Source of the DNA: Actinomycetes bacterium
GTDB lineage: Bacteria; Actinomycetota; Acidimicrobiia; Acidimicrobiales; RAAP-2
NCBI GenBank assembly: GCA_021787255.1
Contig: JAJYMD010000052.1
Location: forward strand, 1-5,930
DNA: 5,930 nt
Direction: 5' to 3'
Below are positions 1 through 4,362 of the stretch, one piece after another (positions within the stretch are counted from its first letter, which is position 1; the number at the start of each line of letters is the position of its first letter). The notes beneath the pieces were generated by a model, which worked only from the letters and a program-made list of their open reading frames with translations, was not told where the DNA came from and searched no databases. Position numbers and translations under genes: made by a program.

Positions 1-1161
1 GACGGTCGACGCGTGGCTGCACCGCACGTCGTTCTCCTCGATGTCGAGGTTCGGCACCGAGTCGGCGTGCGCACCCTCGTCGAGCACGAGGTTGTGGTTG
101 GTCTGGAACGCATTCGTGCGCACGGCGCCGCGCCGGACCCTGATCAGCCCGCTGTAGACCGAGCGGGAGCGCTGCGCGACCGCCCCCTTGCACAGCAGGT
201 CGCTCGTCGTGCGCGGCGCCGCGTGGTCCTGCAGCGTGCGGACGTCGTGGACCTGGGAGCCGGTTCCCAGGTACGCGGACCGCAGCTCGGTCCTCGACCC
301 CGGGCCGTCCGCCAGCGCGTCGGTGCGCGACCGGTCGTAGGCGCCGCCGAGCCCGACCGTGAAGGTCCGAAGCGTCGCGTCCCTCCCGGCCACGGCCGCG
401 AGGCGCGAGACGTGCCAGACCTCGGTGCCGAGCACCTGGAGAGCTGCGTAGGAGAGCTGGGCGCCGTCGCCGGCCGACAGCTCGGTGATCGGGACGACGA
501 GCCCACGCCCTGCCCCGGGCGCACCGGCAACCACCTCGACGACCTGAGCGCTCGACCCCGCCCCGAGCCGCACCACGGTACGCGGAAAACAGGCCGGCGC
601 ACGCGCGTCGGTCTGCGCGCCGTCGCCGGACCCCTGCGTGGAGAGCCCGGCGGTGCACCAGTGGACGATCACGATCGGCGCGTCGAGCACCGCGTGCTCG
701 GGGACGTCGACGACCACGACGTCGGGGTGGAAGGCGTCGTTCAGACGGACCAAGGCGTCGCCGCCGGCGAGGACCCCGCCGAGGACGCCCTCTTCTGTGC
801 CGAGCACGTCGAGGCCGCCGACGCGGACCGGGCCGAGGAGCGCGGAGCGCTCCACCGAGACCGGGCGCCCGTCGATCGTCGCGACGAGCGCGGCGCGCGC
901 GGGCAGGTCGGCCGCGAGCCCCTGGACGTAGGCAGCCCCGAGCGCCCGATCGGCCTCGTCGCTCGCGGGGTCCGAGCCCGGCGACGGACGCGGGGCGTAG
1001 TCGTCGAGGTGGAGCTCCTCGATGGGCGTGTAGCGCCACAGCTCCTCCTTCTCGGAGGGCATGGGCATCACGGCGAGCTCGTCCGCGGCGTCGCTCCGGC
1101 GCTGCCGCAACCAGGCGGGGCCGCCGAGCGCGACCGCGCGCTCGGGGCCGAACGCGCTCAT
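1..1161 (-). CDS. sufD: SufD, Fe-S cluster assembly scaffold subunit (C-terminus cut by window edge)
   Basis: SufD pairs with SufB in the cytosolic SufBC2D complex, where Fe-S clusters are assembled before transfer to apoproteins. Translating the minus strand from the ATG at 1161 gives 387 uninterrupted residues, in frame to base 1, beginning MSAFGPERAV. The SufD-type N-terminal region has the motif EKEELWRYTPIEEL near residues 37-50. A beta-helix core follows, then the C-terminal SufB/SufD signature around NAFQTNHNLVLDEGAHADS and NLDIEENDVRCSHAST. Cys381 and His383 in RCSHAST match E. coli SufD Cys358 and His360; His360 is implicated in forming the nascent cluster. By comparison with E. coli SufD about 60 residues lie beyond the edge. 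The ATG overlaps the upstream stop as ATGA, and a GGAGG at 1170-1174 sits 8 bases before it, so this start is well supported. A short loop near residues 168-190 has two extra cysteines (HWC and PACFPR) that I do not recall in other SufDs. Confidence 0.95.
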   Translation of the reverse strand, partial: MSAFGPERAVALGGPAWLRQRRSDAADELAVMPMPSEKEELWRYTPIEELHLDDYAPRPSPGSDPASDEADRALGAAYVQGLAADLPARAALVATIDGRPVSVERSALLGPVRVGGLDVLGTEEGVLGGVLAGGDALVRLNDAFHPDVVVVDVPEHAVLDAPIVIVHWCTAGLSTQGSGDGAQTDARAPACFPRTVVRLGAGSSAQVVEVVAGAPGAGRGLVVPITELSAGDGAQLSYAALQVLGTEVWHVSRLAAVAGRDATLRTFTVGLGGAYDRSRTDALADGPGSRTELRSAYLGTGSQVHDVRTLQDHAAPRTTSDLLCKGAVAQRSRSVYSGLIRVRRGAVRTNAFQTNHNLVLDEGAHADSVPNLDIEENDVRCSHASTV

Positions 1162-1514
1162 CGCCCGCGCCTCCACCAGCGCCGGGCGGTGCGCTTGTCC
1201 CGCCGAGCGTCCTCGGCCCTCGCCTCGGCCAGTGCCTCGGGTGCGATCGCGTTCACGATGCCCTCGGCGTCCTCGAGGATGGACGCCACGTCGTCGCTCG
1301 AGACCGACGCGATCGCCGGCTCCTCCTCGATCGGCGGCTCCACGAGGCTGCCGTGCTCCCAGCCTGCGTCGGCCAGCCTGCGCTCGTAGGCCTTGCAGTC
1401 GTCGGGGCAGCGCCAGGGAGCCTCCGGCGCGAGGTCGAGGACGCAGAAGCGAGCCACCTCGCCGGAGGCGTACGTGCGGCTCTGGAAGTGCTTGCACTCC
1501 TCACGCATCGGCAC
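1158..1514 (-). CDS. Small four-cysteine protein of unknown function inside the suf operon
   Basis: A protein of 118 residues from GTG 1514, or 116 from ATG 1508. I do not recognise a named family. Numbered from the ATG, the first ~46 residues hold four cysteines (Cys5, Cys22, Cys34, Cys38; spacing C-x16-C-x11-C-x3-C) plus His7, within motifs CKHFQSRTY, GEVARFC and APWRCPDDCKAYERR. That is enough to bind one metal ion or an Fe-S cluster. Next come an acidic stretch (EPPIEEEP), a helix-prone alanine/glutamate-rich segment and a very basic tail (RRDKRTARRWWRRGR). No signal peptide or membrane segment is visible, so it is probably cytosolic. It starts 93 bases after the sufB stop, and its TGA overlaps the sufD ATG, so it is co-transcribed with both and likely coupled to sufD. 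The frame stays open upstream to 1595, but that extension is arginine-rich, has no ribosome site at its own start, and was left out. A role in Fe-S assembly is inferred from position and cysteines only. Confidence 0.85.
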   Translation of the reverse strand: MPMREECKHFQSRTYASGEVARFCVLDLAPEAPWRCPDDCKAYERRLADAGWEHGSLVEPPIEEEPAIASVSSDDVASILEDAEGIVNAIAPEALAEARAEDARRDKRTARRWWRRGR

Positions 1515-1521
1515 GGCACGG

Positions 1522-1528
1522 CCTCCTC
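1522..1528 (-). promoter_or_regulatory. Ribosome binding site of the four-cysteine gene; decides the start
   Basis: The minus strand reads GAGGAGG here. It lies 7 bases before a GTG at 1514 and 13 bases before an in-frame ATG at 1508. The 7-base spacing favours the GTG start. The ATG stays possible, and the two products differ by only two residues. Confidence 0.6.
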
Positions 1529-1607
1529 GGGCCACGAGCCCGCCGCGTCGCGCCGGTGAGCGGCGCCCGGCACGAAGGGTGCGCCGGCTGCACACGTCGA
1601 CGCCGCG

Positions 1608-3995
1608 TCAACCGACCGACCCTTCCATCTGCAGCTCGATCAGGCGGCTCCACTCGACCGCGTACTCCATCGGCAGGGTGCGCGTGACCGGCTCGATGAA
1701 GCCGTTCACGATCATCCCCATCGCCTGGCTCTCGGTCAGCCCTCGGCTCATCAGGTAGAAGAGCTGGTCGTCGCCGACCTTGGACACCGTCGCTTCGTGG
1801 CCGATCCGGGCATCCTGCTCCCCCACCTCCATGTAGGGCTTGGTCTCGGACACCGAGTCGTCGTCGAGCAGCAGCGCGTCGCAGCGCACGAAGGACTTCG
1901 CGCCCTTCGCGTCGGGGTCGACGTGGACGAGGCCACGGTAGGTGGTGACGCCGCCGTCCTTCGAGATCGACTTCGAGACGATGGTCGACGTCGTCTCGGG
2001 GGCCGCGTGGATCATCTTCGCGCCGGCGTCCTGGTGCTGGCCGCTGCCGGCGTAGGCGACCGAGAGCACCTCCCCGGAGGCCTTCGGCCCGACGAGGTAG
2101 ACCGAGGGGTACTTCATGGTCAGGCGGGAGCCGATGTTCCCGTCGATCCACTCCACGTGCGACTCCGCTTCGGCCCGGGCGCGTTTGGTCACGAGGTTGT
2201 AGACGTTGTTGGACCAGTTCTGGATGGTGGTGTACGTGATGCGGCTGCCCGGGAGGGCCACGAGCTCGACGACCGCGGAGTGAAGGGAGTCCGAGGTGTA
2301 CACCGGCGCCGAGCACCCCTCGACGTAGTGCACCTGGGACCCCTCGTCGGCGACGATGAGCGTCCGCTCGAATTGGCCCATGTTCTCCGCGTTGATCCGG
2401 AAGTAGGCCTGGAGCGGCATGTCGACCTTCACCCCCGGCGGGACGTAGATGAACGATCCCCCGGACCACACGGCCGAGTTCAGCGCGGCGAACTTGTTGT
2501 CGTTCGGCGGGATCACGGTGCCGAACCACTTGCGCACGATGTCCGGGTGCTCCCGCACCGCCGTGTCCATGTCGCAGAAGAGCACGCCCCGGGCTTCCAG
2601 GTCCTCGCGGTTGCGGTGGAACACCACCTCGCTGTTGTGCACCACGAACCCTTCTGCGACGAAGTTGTGGTGGCCCGCCACCTCGATGTCGTAGACGGGC
2701 TCCACGCCGATCCGCTCGATCCGCTCGACCTCGGCGAACCTCACGGGCTCGATCGGCTCGATCGTGCCGGTCTGCGGCGTCCCGGTCAGCTCCAGCAGCT
2801 CCTCCACGTCGGAGCGCAGCTCGGGATCGGCGCTCCAGCGCCGCGAGCCCTTCGCGACCGAGCCCTCGCCTGGGTCCGCATCTGGGCCGAGCAGCCCCGC
2901 CAGGAGCGAGCGACGCTGCGAGCGGGGGAGCCCGTGCACCCAGTCGGGGAGCCGGGTGGTGATCGGGGTCCCGCCGAGCCCGTTCAGCTCGAGGTAGCGG
3001 GCGAGGGCGCCGGCGCCCGGCCCGGCGAGCCGGTAGCCCTCGTCACCCGCCTCGGCTTCGAGCCCGAAGAGCTGGGCCGTCACGCGTCGGATCTCGGCGC
3101 CGAGGACAGGGTCCGTCACGTCGACGACGATCTCGATCGACGGGCACGGAGCCCCCTGGACACGCCCGGCACGCAGGAGCAGGCCGAAGAACCAGCACAG
3201 GGCGTCGCTCGTGAGGCGGGGCAGGCTGGCCCCAGCGGCCTCGTCGGCGCTGTCGACGAGCAACCTCACCGGCTCGCCGTAGTCCGGCACGCGGGCCGCG
3301 ACCGCGACCTGGTCGCCCGGCTCGAGCTCCCCGGCCGGGACCCAGCGGGCCGCGCCTCGCAGCGCGCGTCGGTGGGTGTCCGCTCCTGCTCGCTCGTCGC
3401 GCAGCACGAGGAACGGATGGTCGAAGGACGCGCCGATCGTGCGACCGGCGGCGGTGATCTCGAGGATCTCCTTTTCCCCTGAGCTCCCGCCGGCCACGAC
3501 CGTCGCCACCTCGAGCTCTCCGCTCCGCTCGTCCAGGGCGAGCACGCGGTCTCCGGGCTCGATCTCCTTGATCGGGCGCATGCCCCGAAGCGTCCAGACC
3601 CTCGTGGCACCCCGGAGGCACTCGTACTGCGCGGTCACGCCTGCGAGGTACTTGCGCTCGGCTTCGGGGATGCCCAGCCGTTCGTAGGTGCGCTTGATCG
3701 ACTCGGGGAGGTCCTCCCAGTCCTGAACCTGGCCGCCGGTCGGCTTGATGTAGTAGTAGATGTCGTCGAAGTCCAGGTCCGGCATGTTGACGGCGAACCA
3801 CTGGGCCATGGGCTTCCTCTCGAAGCGCTGCAACGCCTTGAGGCGGAAGTCGCGCATCCACTCGGGCTCGTGCTTCATCGCCGACATCTCGCGGACGATC
3901 TCTTCGCTCAGCCCCTTCTTGGGCTTGAAGACGTAGTCCTCCTCGTCGCTCCACCCGAGCTGGTAACGGCCGATGTCGAGGTCCACGGTTGCCAT
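1608..3995 (-). CDS. sufB: SufB, Fe-S cluster assembly scaffold protein, intein-containing precursor
   Basis: SufB is the main scaffold of the SufBC2D complex, where sulfur delivered by the SufS system and iron are built into a cluster. The 795-residue precursor splits into an N-extein (1-125), an intein (126-454) and a C-extein (455-795). Removing the intein leaves 466 residues, a normal SufB length. The N-extein opens MATVDLDIGRYQLGWSDEED and contains the SufB motif KHEPEWMRDFRLKALQRFE. The C-extein carries conserved segments VPPGV, YFRINAENMGQFERT, VEGCSAP and GHEATVSKVGDDQLFY, and ends in QMEGSVG. Cys705 (FVRCDALL) matches E. coli SufB Cys405, and Glu734 (GHEAT) matches Glu434, with the same 29-residue separation. 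VEGC (Cys561) matches E. coli Cys254. All key residues are therefore kept, and the gene looks functional after splicing. An AAGGAG site at 4006-4011 precedes the ATG by 10 bases. It is the first visible gene of the operon; sufC and sufS are not in the window. Confidence 0.97.
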   Translation of the reverse strand: MATVDLDIGRYQLGWSDEEDYVFKPKKGLSEEIVREMSAMKHEPEWMRDFRLKALQRFERKPMAQWFAVNMPDLDFDDIYYYIKPTGGQVQDWEDLPESIKRTYERLGIPEAERKYLAGVTAQYECLRGATRVWTLRGMRPIKEIEPGDRVLALDERSGELEVATVVAGGSSGEKEILEITAAGRTIGASFDHPFLVLRDERAGADTHRRALRGAARWVPAGELEPGDQVAVAARVPDYGEPVRLLVDSADEAAGASLPRLTSDALCWFFGLLLRAGRVQGAPCPSIEIVVDVTDPVLGAEIRRVTAQLFGLEAEAGDEGYRLAGPGAGALARYLELNGLGGTPITTRLPDWVHGLPRSQRRSLLAGLLGPDADPGEGSVAKGSRRWSADPELRSDVEELLELTGTPQTGTIEPIEPVRFAEVERIERIGVEPVYDIEVAGHHNFVAEGFVVHNSEVVFHRNREDLEARGVLFCDMDTAVREHPDIVRKWFGTVIPPNDNKFAALNSAVWSGGSFIYVPPGVKVDMPLQAYFRINAENMGQFERTLIVADEGSQVHYVEGCSAPVYTSDSLHSAVVELVALPGSRITYTTIQNWSNNVYNLVTKRARAEAESHVEWIDGNIGSRLTMKYPSVYLVGPKASGEVLSVAYAGSGQHQDAGAKMIHAAPETTSTIVSKSISKDGGVTTYRGLVHVDPDAKGAKSFVRCDALLLDDDSVSETKPYMEVGEQDARIGHEATVSKVGDDQLFYLMSRGLTESQAMGMIVNGFIEPVTRTLPMEYAVEWSRLIELQMEGSVG
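2634..3620 (-). mobile_element. Intein in SufB (Hint splicing domain with degenerate LAGLIDADG endonuclease)
   Basis: An in-frame intein of 329 residues between Glu125 and Ser455 of the SufB precursor; protein splicing should excise it and join the exteins as TAQYE-SEVVF. Numbered within the intein: block A begins at Cys1 (CLRGATRVWTLRG, with PGDRV following); block B is GRTIGASFDHPFLVL, where His68 is kept but the usual Thr of TxxH is Ser65; block F is VEPVYDIEVAGHHNFVAEG; block G is FVVHN with His328 and Asn329; Ser is +1. These are the residues expected for class 1 splicing. Residues ~137-280 look like a LAGLIDADG (DOD) endonuclease: block C LCWFFGLLLRAGRV, block E SLLAGLLGPDAD, then a block H-like SADPELRSDVEELLELTG. 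The catalytic Asp of block C is Ala151, while Asp247 of block E remains, so cutting is probably lost. GC content looks as high as in the exteins, suggesting long residence. Confidence 0.95.
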
Positions 3996-4005
3996 GAGGT
4001 CGACT

Positions 4006-4011
4006 CTCCTT
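4006..4011 (-). promoter_or_regulatory. Ribosome binding site of sufB
   Basis: The minus strand reads AAGGAG followed by AG, 10 bases before the sufB ATG at 3995. It confirms that start, and no better start lies nearby. Confidence 0.7.
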
Positions 4012-4056
4012 GCGCTTGCGCCCGCCGTGCTCGGCGAGATCAGGAGCTCCCCGCCG

Positions 4057-4075
4057 GCGAAGCCTCTGCCTTCGC
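4057..4075 (-). other. Possible hairpin in the sufB leader
   Basis: A perfect 6-bp inverted repeat (GCGAAG and CTTCGC) flanks a 7-base loop. If sufB transcription starts near the 4122-4133 palindrome, this lies in a 5' leader of roughly 110-130 bases. In such GC-rich DNA a 6-bp stem can arise by chance. There is no U-tract, so it is not a terminator, and I recognise no riboswitch. Confidence 0.25.
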
Positions 4076-4121
4076 GCCCGTGAGCCGGGCGGCCCGGCCA
4101 CCGCTTCGCGGCGGATTTTCC

Positions 4122-4133
4122 CTATCCCGATAG
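4122..4133 (-). promoter_or_regulatory. Palindrome in the presumed sufB promoter region (candidate operator)
   Basis: CTATC-CC-GATAG is a perfect 5-bp inverted repeat with a 2-base centre. It lies in the only AT-richer patch on the sufB side of the spacer (about 4115-4140), 127-138 bases upstream of the sufB start. On the minus strand TACTAT (4135-4130) overlaps it and matches the -10 consensus at 4 of 6 positions, but no good -35 box is visible. Location and symmetry suggest a repressor or activator site for the suf operon. I cannot name the regulator. Confidence 0.4.
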
Positions 4134-4160
4134 TAACAACCTGCGAGGCAGCCCGGCACG

Positions 4161-4186
4161 GCCGGTGCCTGCGGCCGGTGCCTGCG
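4161..4186. repeat. 13-bp direct tandem duplication
   Basis: GCCGGTGCCTGCG occurs twice head to tail (4161-4173 and 4174-4186) without mismatch, and a further GCCGG follows. It looks like slippage in a GC-rich spacer. It is distinct in sequence from the longer repeat to its right. Confidence 0.75.
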
Positions 4187-4210
4187 GCCGGGGACCGCGC
4201 GCGCCGGCCC

Positions 4211-4321
4211 CGAGCCCCGGCGGCCAGCGAGCCCCGGCGGCGGCCATCGAGCCCCGGCGGCGGCCATCGAGCCCCGGCGGCCGGCGAGCTCCGGCGGCGG
4301 CCAGCGAGCCCCGGCGGCCGG
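4211..4321. repeat. Six-unit GC-rich tandem repeat, 17/20-bp units
   Basis: Six head-to-tail copies start with CGAG(C/T)(C/T)CCGGCGGC-type sequence: 4211-4227, 4228-4247, 4248-4267, 4268-4284, 4285-4304 and 4305-4321. Lengths are 17, 20, 20, 17, 20 and 17; the long form carries one extra GGC triplet. The two middle 20-bp copies (CGAGCCCCGGCGGCGGCCAT) are identical. The block fills the space between the sufB-side palindrome and the mutase promoter. It is not coding in any convincing frame. Its function is unknown, and copy number probably varies between strains. Confidence 0.85.
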
Positions 4322-4334
4322 CACCGTGCTCTTT

Positions 4335-4352
4335 TACTTCGACGCCGAAGTA
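4335..4352 (+). promoter_or_regulatory. 18-bp palindrome overlapping the mutase promoter (candidate operator)
   Basis: TACTTCG-ACGC-CGAAGTA is a perfect 7-bp inverted repeat with a 4-base centre, ending 10 bases before the mutase ATG. It fills most of the -35/-10 spacer and shares its last two bases with the putative -10 box, so a bound dimer would block RNA polymerase. The size and symmetry suit MarR, TetR or GntR family dimers. No regulator gene is visible nearby, so the family is unassigned. A transcript hairpin is less likely, since the site would lie upstream of the inferred transcription start. Confidence 0.6.
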
Positions 4353-4356
4353 TCAT
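4351..4356 (+). promoter_or_regulatory. Putative -10 box for a leaderless mutase mRNA
   Basis: TATCAT matches TATAAT at 5 of 6 positions and lies six bases before the ATG at 4363. Transcription would then start at or next to the A of the start codon, as in the leaderless genes common in actinobacteria. In agreement, the bases before the ATG contain no purine-rich Shine-Dalgarno site, unlike the three suf genes here. The -35 region is weak (around 4328-4333). Confidence 0.6.
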
Positions 4357-4362
4357 CGCCTC

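Larger units (their letters stand above)
3996..4362. other. Divergent intergenic region between sufB and the acyl-CoA mutase gene
   Basis: This 367-base spacer separates two divergent starts. From left to right it holds the sufB ribosome site and a likely leader, an AT-richer patch with a palindrome (about 4115-4140), a 13-bp direct duplication, a six-unit GC-rich tandem repeat, and the mutase promoter with its own palindrome. I find no credible gene in it. The frame open on the minus strand (4324 to 4040) encodes only low-complexity proline/arginine/glycine repeats that follow the DNA repeat. No suf regulator gene such as sufR or an Rrf2-type gene lies beside sufB here. Confidence 0.8.

Noticed and set aside
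13..1389. Long open frame on the plus strand (458 codons) opposite sufD and the small gene
   Set aside because: It has no recognisable motif, is arginine/valine/aspartate-rich in the way antisense frames of GC-rich genes are, and lies opposite well-supported coding sequence.
1515..1607. Longer N-terminus (start at 1595) or a terminator between sufB and the four-cysteine gene
   Set aside because: The extra 27-29 residues are low-complexity and arginine-rich, with no ribosome site before 1595. The gap shows no stem with a U-tract, so continued transcription of the operon is more likely.
1797..3482. Long open frame on the plus strand (561 codons) opposite sufB and its intein
   Set aside because: It is the antisense shadow of sufB: histidine/aspartate/valine-rich, without domains, while the minus-strand frame is a clear SufB with an intein.
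2634..3620. The SufB interruption considered as an insertion sequence or a gene fusion
   Set aside because: It is exactly in frame, lacks terminal inverted repeats and transposase motifs, and has all Hint intein blocks ending in His-Asn.
4101..4119. CCGC-TTC-GCGG stem followed by CGGATTTT considered as a terminator on the plus strand
   Set aside because: The stem is only 4 bp, the T-run is short, and no plus-strand gene ends upstream of it.
4211..4321. Tandem repeat considered as a CRISPR array
   Set aside because: Units are contiguous with no unique spacers and are only 17-20 bp; no cas gene is present.
4040..4324. Minus-strand frame in the spacer that could encode a 94-residue repeat protein
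   Set aside because: Its repeated peptide simply follows the DNA tandem repeat. It has no ribosome site, and it runs across the presumed sufB promoter region.
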